From Paenibacillus oryzisoli (GTDB lineage: Bacteria > Bacillota > Bacilli > Paenibacillales > NBRC-103111), in NCBI RefSeq assembly GCF_001653565.1, contig NZ_LYPB01000069.1, forward strand, positions 372,001 through 436,000: a stretch of DNA of 64,000 nt, in the 5' to 3' direction. The notes beneath the pieces are model-generated. The model was not told where the DNA came from, made no database searches, and saw only the letters and a program-made list of their open reading frames with translations. Numbering within the stretch: the first letter of the stretch is position 1; each line of letters begins with the position of its first letter. Positions 53,349 through 62,299 of this stretch are shown piece by piece. The position numbers were made by a program, and so were the translations under genes.

Positions 53349-55110
53349 CCGTACCCTCCTCTATTTCAACAATATAAGGTTGTGTAATTTTCACATGGGT
53401 GAAATAGTACTTTTCGCTTACAATGTTAAAGCTCGCCAGCTCGCCATAGTATAAGCTCAATCGTTTTCGAACATTGACAATACCTATGCTTTTGTTGTTC
53501 AAATCGTCATGCATAATCTCCATAATTCTCTCTTCATCCATACCAACTCCGTTGTCCTCGATGTCAATCATTAAAGAATCATTGCTCTTGTAAATTCTTA
53601 CCACTAATATGCCTTGACCTTTCATTTGGCCAATCCCATGTCTTAATGCATTTTCAACAATCGGCTGAAGCAGAAGCTTTAATATTCTAGCATTCTCTAT
53701 TTCATTCTCAACAGATATTCGTGAGATAAATTTACTATTATATTTATATTCCTGTATGCGAAGGTAATTAGTTAAGTATTCAACCTCTTCACGAACCGTA
53801 ATCATTCTACGACTATCCATATTGACATGCATCAGCGTTGCTAAAGATTCAGAAACGTCCCTAATCCCTTCAGCTCCTTGCAATTGAGCTAAAAATTTAA
53901 TTGTATTTAATGTATTGTATAAAAAATGAGGATTAATTTGTGCTTGCAGCGCTTTCATCTCTGCAACTCTTTTTTCACTTTCGTTATGAGCTGTCGATTC
54001 GACCAAATCCTGAATACGCTGTACCATTCGATTAAATTGGTTGTAGAGTTGGCCTACTTCATCTTGGCTCTTGATCTGTATGGCAATATCGAGGTTGCCG
54101 CGATCGATTTTTTTCATGGCTTTGCTCAGTAATAGTAGGTTGCGAGTAAGAATTAAAATAATCCCGTACAGAATTGCAAAAGAAATAAGAGCTAAAAAAG
54201 AAGTAAATAGTAAGTTAGCTCTTTGTGTTTTATGAATACCTTCTAATAATTTTGTCTTAGGAATAAGCCCCACAGTAGTCCAGTCTGTAAAAGAAGAATG
54301 GTTAAAGATAGCTAATGTGTCTTCCCCAGCGATATCTAAGTAAATGTTATTTTTGTATTCTTGCTTACTCTCCCATGCTTTCATAACTGCTTCTGGTAAA
54401 ATAAAAGGTTCTAACTCACTTGGTGGTTTCAGTATCCACCCACCATTACGATTCAACATAATAATGGATGCATTGTCTTTTAAGTTAACGTTAAATATAT
54501 CTAGCAATAGATTAAATCGAATGTCTGCTTTAACAAACCCAATGACCTTGTCTTCTTTTACTATAGGTCTCACAATTGAAATGACTGAATCTTTGCTTTG
54601 AGGATTCTTAAATTCGACAACTCCATTTATATAAGAATACGGCCCTATAATTAACTTACGTCCTTTAGATTGCAGTACATCGGAATACCAGCTTTGCGTC
54701 TTCACATCATCGAATCGCATAAAATCTCCTGCACCTGTCATTCTGCCAGCTAAGTCAGTTACCATTAAGCCACTAAGATATCTTTTAAAGTTCAATTCAT
54801 TGGCAATCAGCGATTCAATTTTTCTTTCATCCTTCAGAAAATCGATTTGGGAAGAATAACCGCTTGAGGAAAACGCATTGATTATATCTGGATTAATGGA
54901 GAGCATTGTAACAATATGATCAACATCCCGCAGTGAAACTTCAAAATTATCATTTGTTACTTTAAGCATTTCATTCATATACGAAGTCGCGGAAGCCTCA
55001 GTATCGCTCGTTACGCGTGAATTCCATTGGTACGTATTCAATATTGTAAAAATAACAACGAACACGATCACACTTAAAATAATTTTATATTTAATACTTA
55101 GATCTCTCAT
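53341..55110 (-). CDS. YesM-type sensor histidine kinase of the importer 4 locus
   Basis: A 589-residue membrane kinase. TM1 near residues 9-25, an extracellular double-Cache region (about 30-290; IIGPYSYINGVVEF), TM2 near 298-322, HAMP, phospho-His in QINPHFLYNTLNTI (near 392), N-box PIVENALRHG, and intact glycine boxes EDNGVGMDEER and SIGIVNVRKRLSLYYG. AAAGGA lies six bases before ATG 55110. It overlaps its response regulator by eight bases. Confidence 0.93.
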   Translation of the reverse strand: MRDLSIKYKIILSVIVFVVIFTILNTYQWNSRVTSDTEASATSYMNEMLKVTNDNFEVSLRDVDHIVTMLSINPDIINAFSSSGYSSQIDFLKDERKIESLIANELNFKRYLSGLMVTDLAGRMTGAGDFMRFDDVKTQSWYSDVLQSKGRKLIIGPYSYINGVVEFKNPQSKDSVISIVRPIVKEDKVIGFVKADIRFNLLLDIFNVNLKDNASIIMLNRNGGWILKPPSELEPFILPEAVMKAWESKQEYKNNIYLDIAGEDTLAIFNHSSFTDWTTVGLIPKTKLLEGIHKTQRANLLFTSFLALISFAILYGIILILTRNLLLLSKAMKKIDRGNLDIAIQIKSQDEVGQLYNQFNRMVQRIQDLVESTAHNESEKRVAEMKALQAQINPHFLYNTLNTIKFLAQLQGAEGIRDVSESLATLMHVNMDSRRMITVREEVEYLTNYLRIQEYKYNSKFISRISVENEIENARILKLLLQPIVENALRHGIGQMKGQGILVVRIYKSNDSLMIDIEDNGVGMDEERIMEIMHDDLNNKSIGIVNVRKRLSLYYGELASFNIVSEKYYFTHVKITQPYIVEIEEGTDG

Positions 55111-55137
55111 AGAATGTCCTTTCTATCAGAACAAATG

Positions 55138-55168
55138 CAAAAAGTACAAATACCCCCATTAGGGGGTA
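55138..55168 (-). terminator. Terminator of the importer 5 operon
   Basis: On the minus strand TACCCCC and GGGGGTA form a seven-pair stem with a four-base loop, followed by TTTGTACTTTTTG. It separates importer 5 from the next kinase gene. Confidence 0.7.
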
Positions 55169-55184
55169 CTCTCGCTTCTTAAGA

Positions 55185-56069
55185 CTAACCTTTCACGCTT
55201 CCCAATGTTAAACCCTTAACGAAATACTTCTGCAAGAAAGGATAAATGCAAAGAATTGGTAGTATGGATACAAAGAGTTGTGCAGCCATAACCGTACGAT
55301 TCGAAATGTTGTTTAACAAGGTTAAGTCAGCTGTATTTATATTTGTTAATGACTTAGAAACGATTACCGTGCGCAAGTAGGTCTGCAATGGATAATGACT
55401 TGGCGAATTCATATAGATCAAACCGTCAAACCAGGAATTCCAATGCGTAATAATGCAAAACAATAAAATAGTTGCGATTGAAGGTTTAGAAATAGGTAAA
55501 TATATGCTCCAAAGTGTTCGCCAATTTCCAGCTCCATCCATCATCGCTGACTCCTCGAGTTCATTGGGTAACGTACGAAAAAAATTCAACATTAAAATAA
55601 TATTAAAAACGTTAACCGCTGATGGGATAATAAGTGCCCAGATTGAATCCATTAGTCCTGTCGCTTTCACAACCATAAAACTGGGGATCAACCCTCCGTT
55701 GAAGATCATAGTGAAGGCGAAAAACCAAGCATAAACTGTCCTCATCGGGAAGCGACGATTTGTTTTAGATAATGGATAGGCAGCCAAGATAGTCAATATC
55801 ATATTTATAGAGACTCCCAAGATCACGCGCTCAACTGCAACTAGGAACGACTGACCAAAGGCGGGATTTTCCAAGATATACTTATAAGAATCCAAAGTGA
55901 ATCCAATTGGCCACACACTAACCCAACCAGCTGTCACGGCTGAGTTAGAGCTAAATGACATTGCAAGCATGTGTATGATCGGAAATACGCAGGTCAGTGA
56001 GAATATGGCAAGTGCAGCATAATTAATAATAAGAAAAGATATTCTCCCGAATGTTCGCTGTTCCAACAT
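55185..56069 (-). CDS. Carbohydrate ABC importer 5 permease, YtcP type
   Basis: A 294-residue membrane protein with about six hydrophobic segments, EAA loop LEESAMMDGAGNWRTLWSIYLP and tail KGLTLGSVKG. AAGGAGG lies before ATG 56069. It follows the LplB-type gene by 13 bases and is the last gene of the operon. Confidence 0.94.
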   Translation of the reverse strand: MLEQRTFGRISFLIINYAALAIFSLTCVFPIIHMLAMSFSSNSAVTAGWVSVWPIGFTLDSYKYILENPAFGQSFLVAVERVILGVSINMILTILAAYPLSKTNRRFPMRTVYAWFFAFTMIFNGGLIPSFMVVKATGLMDSIWALIIPSAVNVFNIILMLNFFRTLPNELEESAMMDGAGNWRTLWSIYLPISKPSIATILLFCIITHWNSWFDGLIYMNSPSHYPLQTYLRTVIVSKSLTNINTADLTLLNNISNRTVMAAQLFVSILPILCIYPFLQKYFVKGLTLGSVKG

Positions 56070-56082
56070 TGTTGTAACCTCC

Positions 56083-56994
56083 TTAAAAAATGCGATAGTC
56101 TGCTAATTTATAAGCTAAGTAGTAAGAAGTGGAGATAAATATGAAAGAAATGACTGATTTGAATAGGCCTACCGCTGTCGCCACGCCGTATTGCATTTGT
56201 TCTATACCAAGTCGATAGACAAATGTGTCCAGAATATCCGAACTACTGTATACCTGGGGACTATATAAATTAAAGATCTGATCAAAACCAGCATTTAACA
56301 CATTTCCTAGAGCTAATACAGTGAGCAGAACAATAATCGGACGCATTCCTGGAAGAGTCACATGCCACATTTGATTCATATGTCCCGCGCCGTCGAGTGC
56401 TGAAGCTTCGTACAATGATTTATCAATACTTAGAATAGCCGCCAAATAGACAATCGTGTCAAATCCAACCTCTTTCCAAATGTGTGATGCAATAAGAACG
56501 AACCGGAACCAACCTGAATCACCTAAAAAGTAGATAGGTTTAATATGAAATTGTGATAGAACAATATTTACTAATCCACCCGAGGGGGAGAGTAAGTCGA
56601 TCAATATGCCAGACAGAATTACCCAAGACAGAAAATAAGGTATATATACCAGCGTCTGGACTGAACGTTTAAAGATCATATGCTTGACTTCATTCAGCAT
56701 GATTGCCAAACAGATAGGAAGGACGATACCTACAACAATCTTAAGTAAAGCAATCACTATTGTATTTGACATGACTTGCATAAACCCAGGCATATTCCAA
56801 ACGTATTTGAAATTATCCATTCCAATCCATGGTGAGCCAAACCAACCGTTAGCCGGAATGAAATCCTGAAACGCAATTGCAAGGCCAGCAAGCGGCCCAT
56901 AACTATAGATTAGGATAAGAATTACTGCCGGCAGTAACATGATGTGGAATGCAGCTCTTGGCATACCTCTTCTTTTTCGAAATGTCGTATTCAT
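56083..56994 (-). CDS. Carbohydrate ABC importer 5 permease, LplB type
   Basis: A 303-residue membrane protein with about six hydrophobic segments, LplB-like N-terminus (YSYGPLAGLAIAFQDF) and EAA loop YEASALDGAGHMNQ followed by LP. TGGAG lies eight bases before ATG 56994. It follows the second binding-protein gene with a hairpin between. Confidence 0.94.
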   Translation of the reverse strand: MNTTFRKRRGMPRAAFHIMLLPAVILILIYSYGPLAGLAIAFQDFIPANGWFGSPWIGMDNFKYVWNMPGFMQVMSNTIVIALLKIVVGIVLPICLAIMLNEVKHMIFKRSVQTLVYIPYFLSWVILSGILIDLLSPSGGLVNIVLSQFHIKPIYFLGDSGWFRFVLIASHIWKEVGFDTIVYLAAILSIDKSLYEASALDGAGHMNQMWHVTLPGMRPIIVLLTVLALGNVLNAGFDQIFNLYSPQVYSSSDILDTFVYRLGIEQMQYGVATAVGLFKSVISFIFISTSYYLAYKLADYRIF

Positions 56995-57027
56995 GGTCTT
57001 AACTCCATTTCTCTCGTAATTGAAGTA

Positions 57028-57047
57028 GAGGGAGACTTATCTCCCTC
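57028..57047 (-). other. Intergenic hairpin between binding protein and permease genes (importer 5)
   Basis: GAGGGAGA and TCTCCCTC form an eight-pair stem with a four-base loop, with no T run after it. Same position in the operon as the hairpin at 50149-50186, so probably a stability or processing element. Confidence 0.5.
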
Positions 57048-57066
57048 CGTCTTCTAATGTTTTAAT

Positions 57067-58743
57067 TTATTTCTTCGCAGCATCCCAATCGTTTACTTCT
57101 TTCGTGATTTGTGTTAATCCAAGCTTATTGAGATTTTCTACAAATGCATCGAAATGATCGATTGACTCTGCACCCATGATAACTTTTGTAAAGAATTCCA
57201 TCTCTGTTTTCTTGATCGTATCCATCCGGCTCTTCATCGTATCCGTTGGAGATCCATAGAAATTGTCTAGAAGGAACAGATTATTTTTGTCGTATTCATT
57301 CATGATTCTGAACGAACCCGTTTCACCGAATACTTTTTCGAACTGTGCTTGCGTGTTGTCGCCGCCTTGATATTTTTTAATATTGTCATAATATGTTTTC
57401 TCTTCACTATTCAATTTAGCGGCATCCCCTGATTTCATTGCGTTCGTAACATTCAGATGCGCTGACAAATTTTTCTTAGCTGCCCACTCTTGGAATATTG
57501 TCGGATGTTGTCCCGGGCCTTTCGGTCCAAAAAATTTGTCATATAATTGTACATCCGGTCCGCGATTTACTTCTACAAAGTAATTTAACAACTTCACTAA
57601 CGCTTCTGGATTCTTAAAATTTTTATTAACAACATAATATCCACGTACATTTAGCTTGATCTGAGGCTTAGCTGGCTGGCTGTTATTAGAAACAAGTCCA
57701 TATGAGAGCCAGTTGGAGTCTTTGAAATTATCCTTCGTTTGTTGAAGTGGATACATGGCGTTCCACATTGCACCATATTCGATGCCAACTCTGCCGCTTG
57801 CTGCTAGTTCTGTCGCTTTTGCGGAATCCTTCGCGCCGAAATCCGCCTCAATAAGGCCTTCCTTGTACAGTTTGTTCAAGTACACTAGTGCTTCTTTCAT
57901 TTGAGGTTGAACACTACCATAAGCAAGCTTCCCTGAGCTATCTTTTAACCAAATACGCGGATAAGCCTGGAAGCCATTAAATATACCTAATGCTTCACCA
58001 ACGCCTGGATCAAGAAAGTCCTTATTTAGCATTAAACCATACGTATCTGATTTGCCATTGCCATCTGGATCCTTTTCTTTAAACGCTTTCATTACGTTAT
58101 ATAGTTCATCCAATGTCTTAGGGACTTTAAGTTGCAGTTTGTCCAGCCAGTCTTGCCGCATCCATAAGAATGATGCTGTATCAATAGACGAATCTACTTG
58201 TGGAATAGCCAAGACCTTACCACCAAATGTTGCCGAATCCCATGGTGCTTGGCCTGATTCACCCACGGTATCCTTCGTTAGTTTTGAAGCATACTTATCA
58301 TACACATCTTTGAGATCTGTTCGAATTAAATTCGTTTTAGACAATAATGCTAATTGCTCAATGTTGACTGTCATAATATCAGGAATATTTCCAGAAGCGA
58401 TGGCAACACTCTTCTTTTGAGAACATAAATCAGTCCCTGAACAAAACCAGGTTGCATTCAGGTCGATACCATACTTATCTCGATAATCTTTATTCCATGG
58501 ATTGTTGGGCCAATCCGCTTCCTTAAAATCCTTTGCCATAGCATCGTTGATTTGAAAATCGATCGAAACTTTCAGTGGTGGATCATACTTCGCGTTAGGA
58601 TCTGCAGAAGTTGCAGGTGTAGTTGCAGATGCAGTTGCTGCAGGCGTTGCACTATTGGTAGCACTATCTTTTTTCTCGCCACATGCAGCCATAATTCCGG
58701 CACTTAAAATAACTGTGCTAAGTACTAATAAACTTTTCTTCAC
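57067..58743 (-). CDS. Solute-binding lipoprotein B of importer 5 (calcium loop intact)
   Basis: A 558-residue lipoprotein; start GTG 58743 (GGGGGAA about nine bases upstream) gives a clean signal peptide with lipobox MAAC (lipid-Cys21). LplA-like body with the calcium loop DPDGNGKSDTYG. It is a tandem paralog of the protein at 58937-60634 (shared IASGNIPDI/IASGDLPDI, NVEQLALLSK-type, YGAMWNAM/FGAMWNAM and KVIMGAES/KVIMGVES blocks). It differs by a Cys pair in WFCSGTDLCSQ that may form a disulfide. Two cre-like sites and an upstream hairpin suggest its own transcription start. Confidence 0.93.
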   Translation of the reverse strand: MKKSLLVLSTVILSAGIMAACGEKKDSATNSATPAATASATTPATSADPNAKYDPPLKVSIDFQINDAMAKDFKEADWPNNPWNKDYRDKYGIDLNATWFCSGTDLCSQKKSVAIASGNIPDIMTVNIEQLALLSKTNLIRTDLKDVYDKYASKLTKDTVGESGQAPWDSATFGGKVLAIPQVDSSIDTASFLWMRQDWLDKLQLKVPKTLDELYNVMKAFKEKDPDGNGKSDTYGLMLNKDFLDPGVGEALGIFNGFQAYPRIWLKDSSGKLAYGSVQPQMKEALVYLNKLYKEGLIEADFGAKDSAKATELAASGRVGIEYGAMWNAMYPLQQTKDNFKDSNWLSYGLVSNNSQPAKPQIKLNVRGYYVVNKNFKNPEALVKLLNYFVEVNRGPDVQLYDKFFGPKGPGQHPTIFQEWAAKKNLSAHLNVTNAMKSGDAAKLNSEEKTYYDNIKKYQGGDNTQAQFEKVFGETGSFRIMNEYDKNNLFLLDNFYGSPTDTMKSRMDTIKKTEMEFFTKVIMGAESIDHFDAFVENLNKLGLTQITKEVNDWDAAKK

Positions 58744-58803
58744 TGTCTGTTCCCCCAATATGAATGATTTGTTTACATTCTTAATGATAGAACATGACAA
58801 ATA

Positions 58804-58837
58804 CGCAAGCGATATCACGTTATTGACATCGCTTACA
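58804..58837. promoter_or_regulatory. Pair of cre-like sites upstream of binding protein B
   Basis: TGACATCGCTTACA (58824-58837) matches cre at 13 of 14 positions; CGCAAGCGATATCA (58804-58817) at 12 of 14. Their centres are 20 bases apart and the AAGCGAT/ATCGCTT cores form an inverted repeat, so a specific operator is an alternative reading. They lie 60-95 bases before the GTG start. Confidence 0.5.
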
Positions 58838-58877
58838 CTTTGTTGACTTCTTAAATTTCCACATATCCGTTAAAGCA

Positions 58878-58923
58878 AATAAAGAGAAACAGAGAGCATG
58901 TTTACTCTCAGTTTCTCTTTATT
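58878..58923 (-). terminator. Long hairpin between the two importer 5 binding protein genes
   Basis: AATAAAGAGAAACAGAGAG pairs with CTCTCAGTTTCTCTTTATT over 19 positions with one mismatch, around an eight-base loop; TTGCTTTAAC follows on the minus strand. It is strong as a structure but has a weak T tract, so it may be a partial terminator or message stabiliser. Confidence 0.6.
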
Positions 58924-58936
58924 AAATCCATAATTT

Positions 58937-60634
58937 CTATTTATTGTTATTCCATTCATTAACTTCTTTCGTTATTTGCAGCAGCCCTATTTTATTCAAT
59001 TCCTGTATGAATACATCGAAGTTATCAACCGATTCAACTCCCATAATAACTTTTGTATAGTATTCCATTTCTTTGTCACTAATAATTTTCATTTTTGATT
59101 TCATCGTCTCGGTTAGAGAGCCATAAAAACTATCCATCATAAATAGGTTTTTGTCATAATACATTTTCATTGCATTGTAGGAACCTGTTACACCAAAAAC
59201 TTTTTCATATTGAGCCATACTGTTATCTCCAGCCTTGTATTTAAGAATGTTTTCATAGTATCCTCTTTGCTCCGGAGTCAACTTGGATACATCACCCGTT
59301 TTCAACGCGTTTACCACATTTTCGTGTGCTTGTAGATTCTTCTTCGTAGGCCATGCGCGGAAAGGCATGTAATGAAGGCCAGGGTTTTTTGAAGGGTCTG
59401 TTATCCCATCCCCAACATTATAAAATTTATTATATTCATCCATATTTTCGCCAAATGATTTTTCAGTGAAAAGATTTAGAATTTTAATCACAGCTTCTGG
59501 ATGTCCGAATCCTTTCTTCACAACGATATAATTTTCGTTGTTTAAATTAATTTTTGCTTTTGCAGGTTGATCATCACTTGAGAGAATGCCCAATCCTCTC
59601 CAATCAGAATCCGGAAAATTATCTTTCGTTTTCTGCAACGGCGTCATTGCGTTCCACATAGCACCAAATTCCACGCCTGATCGATTTGCTGCAGCGGCAT
59701 CCGTAGCCCTCTGCCAGTCCTTGGCTGCAAAATCCTTTTCAATCAAACCTTCTTTATATAACGTTTGGAGATAAGTCAGTGCTTTCTTCATTTCTGGCAG
59801 CGTGCTGCCGTAGACCAAATGCCCTGATGAATCATTAATCCAGGTTTGCGGATAAGCATGGAATCCGTTAAAAATTCCGATAGCTTCAGCTGCGCCTTGT
59901 TGTAAGAAATCTTTACTCAGCATAAGTCCGACAGGTTTGCCTGTTTTACCTAGGTCTGCTTTTACGAATGCTTTTATCACTTCATGCAATTCATCTAAAT
60001 TTTTTGGCTCTTGAAGGTTCAATTGTAGCAGCCAATCTTTGCGTATCCACATGAAGGAAGCAGCATCACCTGAAGAGTTCGTCATGGGAATGGCAGTGAG
60101 CTTGCCATCGGACATTGCCGCTTGAAATGCTGCATTGCCTTCCTGTTTCATGATACTTTTTGTCAATTGGGACGCATATTGATCATAGATAGGTCCAAGA
60201 TCTTTATTAATCAATTCCGCTTTGGACAGTAAAGCTAGCTGCTCAATATTTACGTTAAAAATATCCGGTAGGTCACCCGAAGCAATATCTATTGAAACTT
60301 TTTGCAATGATTGCTCAGTAGAGCGAGTAATCCATTTATACACCAGGTTAATACCTAATTCGTCTTTCATTGCCTTGTTCCATAAATTATTCTTCAAACC
60401 TAAATCTGAATATTGTTCCTTTATTGCCTCATTGACTTCAAAGATTGTTTTTATAGTAATTGGCGGATCATATTTTGCCATGATATCTGGATTCGGTTTC
60501 AAATTGGTGTCGGCGTTTGGATTATTGGATGGTAAACTTGTAGTTTCTTCACCATTGTTCGTGCAAGCGACGAGGAAAATTAGTAAAAAAGCAGCAATTG
60601 TTGGACAAACAAACATACTCTTAAATGTAGTCAT
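58937..60634 (-). CDS. Solute-binding lipoprotein A of importer 5 (calcium loop degenerate)
   Basis: A 565-residue lipoprotein with lipobox LVAC (lipid-Cys24; another Cys lies at 10 inside the signal peptide). It is a full-length paralog of the next gene. Where that protein has DPDGNGKSDTYG, this one reads ADLGKTGKPVGLM, so the calcium-binding loop is probably lost. AAAGGGGA lies five bases before ATG 60634. It directly follows the kinase/regulator pair, as the binding protein of importer 4 does. It could widen the ligand range of the shared permeases or act as a sensor partner for the kinase. Confidence 0.92.
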   Translation of the reverse strand: MTTFKSMFVCPTIAAFLLIFLVACTNNGEETTSLPSNNPNADTNLKPNPDIMAKYDPPITIKTIFEVNEAIKEQYSDLGLKNNLWNKAMKDELGINLVYKWITRSTEQSLQKVSIDIASGDLPDIFNVNIEQLALLSKAELINKDLGPIYDQYASQLTKSIMKQEGNAAFQAAMSDGKLTAIPMTNSSGDAASFMWIRKDWLLQLNLQEPKNLDELHEVIKAFVKADLGKTGKPVGLMLSKDFLQQGAAEAIGIFNGFHAYPQTWINDSSGHLVYGSTLPEMKKALTYLQTLYKEGLIEKDFAAKDWQRATDAAAANRSGVEFGAMWNAMTPLQKTKDNFPDSDWRGLGILSSDDQPAKAKINLNNENYIVVKKGFGHPEAVIKILNLFTEKSFGENMDEYNKFYNVGDGITDPSKNPGLHYMPFRAWPTKKNLQAHENVVNALKTGDVSKLTPEQRGYYENILKYKAGDNSMAQYEKVFGVTGSYNAMKMYYDKNLFMMDSFYGSLTETMKSKMKIISDKEMEYYTKVIMGVESVDNFDVFIQELNKIGLLQITKEVNEWNNNK

Positions 60635-60661
60635 TCAATTCCCCTTTCGCCCGTTCATTTG

Positions 60662-62299
60662 CTAAGCGCGGTTCCTGTATTCTTGCGGTGTTATGCCGAC
60701 CACTTTTTTAAAAAATCTGCTAAAATAGCCTGCAGTAGTAAAACCTAATTGGCTCGCGACTTCTTGAATTTGAAGAGCAGGGTTTTTAAGGTTTTCTTTA
60801 GCAGAATGAATTTTAAGATTTGTAATGTAATCCGATAACGTCATTCCCTCCGTTTGTTTAAACAGCCGCGACAAATATTCAGGCGTTAAATAGATCTGTT
60901 CAGCAAGATGAATAAGCGTCAGATCGCCATCCAAATGTTTATTAATATATTGTTTTACCTGGTATATCGCCCTTTCCTTTTCCTTCCCCATCTGTTCTCT
61001 GTTTAACTCAAACAGGAAATTCGTCATTTCCTTCGCATAATCCCAAACAGCCTCCCATTTGCCTTGTAAAAACAGTTCTTGCCATCTTGTTAGCAATGAC
61101 AAATGTACACTTCGATCTCTCTCTTCCAAATTCGTATATAACGAACTAAAACCTAGCCCCAGCAGATAAAAGAGTTCAAAGACAAATGTGTTATCCTTAT
61201 CAATCGGTCCATGTAAGGCCTCCTTAAACTCGGCAATCGCTCTAAAACAAGCCTCTTGCTGTCTTGTCTCCAAATGATTTTGTAATTGCCCAGCCTTTTT
61301 GATTAAGACATGTCCCTCGATCGCATCAGATAAGTTCTGATGATTTGGTGATCCCCAGTGATCGTTTGCATCCGTTAATATCATTCCCCTCTCACCATAA
61401 AACTGCATCAATAACAGTTTTAGAAATGAAAAGTGTTGAGGTAGTTCATCTATTAGCGATGATTTGTTAAGCCAAGCAACTGACAGCGGAGCTCTCCATG
61501 ACATCTGGGCAGTTTTCAACAATGTTTCTAGCGTACCACCAACAAAAGAACATGCACGCTCCCAACTCAGGTTCATCTGAGTTTTCGGTTGAAGCATAAC
61601 AATAATATAGGACGGGCTGTATATACTGCTCACAACTTCAGTCAATGAGCCTAGAAGCATATGAGCTACATTTTGAATTGAAACAAATTGGTTATTTATT
61701 TCCGTTCTTGACATACCTTCAGCATCATCCATACGAATCAATACAAGAATAAAGGGTTGATTGACAGATAAACAAATAGATAACTCCTTGAACTGTTGTT
61801 GATTAATATCACTCACTTTGAGTGAACCTTCCATCAAATCAGTGATGTATAACGTTCTCATGTGCTCAATATGCATTTTATAATAAATATCCGCTTTATC
61901 GGTGAGCGTTTCCATGAGTAAGTCAGTTTCAACATCTTTAATGGCAAGTGAGACATTTTCCAGAATTAGTGCATCGCCATCTGCTTTTAACACATACCGG
62001 ACATCCGAATATTGAATTGCTTGATAAACGTAATCAAATTCATTATGTCCCGTAAGAAAAATCACTTTACAGCGCGGCCAACGCATTTTAATTTGATCTA
62101 GTAATTGAAGGCCTGACATTTGTGGCATTCGAATGTCAGTAAGCACAATGTCCATACGGACACGCTCTAAAATTGCTATCGCCTCAAAAGCGGATGATGC
62201 CTTAAATATAGTAAGCTCCAGTTGCTCATTTTCAGTGAACAACTCAACTAAACCTTCTAGAATATAAGGCTCGTCATCAACAATCAGCAATTTATGCAT
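60662..62299 (-). CDS. YesN-type response regulator of the importer 5 locus
   Basis: A 545-residue response regulator. Receiver domain 1-120 with IVDDEP, phospho-Asp in IVLTDIRMPQMSG (near 55) and the conserved Lys in RYVLKADGD; long middle region; C-terminal AraC helix-turn-helix pair (about 445-543; LIHLAEQIYLTPEYLSRLF and IQEVASQLGFTTAGYFSRFF). ATG 62299 is chosen because GGGGGAGG lies nine bases upstream; an earlier in-frame ATG at 62347 lies deep within the kinase gene. It overlaps the kinase stop by eight bases. Confidence 0.93.
   Translation of the reverse strand: MHKLLIVDDEPYILEGLVELFTENEQLELTIFKASSAFEAIAILERVRMDIVLTDIRMPQMSGLQLLDQIKMRWPRCKVIFLTGHNEFDYVYQAIQYSDVRYVLKADGDALILENVSLAIKDVETDLLMETLTDKADIYYKMHIEHMRTLYITDLMEGSLKVSDINQQQFKELSICLSVNQPFILVLIRMDDAEGMSRTEINNQFVSIQNVAHMLLGSLTEVVSSIYSPSYIIVMLQPKTQMNLSWERACSFVGGTLETLLKTAQMSWRAPLSVAWLNKSSLIDELPQHFSFLKLLLMQFYGERGMILTDANDHWGSPNHQNLSDAIEGHVLIKKAGQLQNHLETRQQEACFRAIAEFKEALHGPIDKDNTFVFELFYLLGLGFSSLYTNLEERDRSVHLSLLTRWQELFLQGKWEAVWDYAKEMTNFLFELNREQMGKEKERAIYQVKQYINKHLDGDLTLIHLAEQIYLTPEYLSRLFKQTEGMTLSDYITNLKIHSAKENLKNPALQIQEVASQLGFTTAGYFSRFFKKVVGITPQEYRNRA

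Noticed and set aside
55151..55168. TACCCCC/GGGGGTA palindrome as a third LuxR-type operator
   Set aside because: Arm spacing is four bases instead of two, and a T tract follows a stem just past an operon end, which fits a terminator better.
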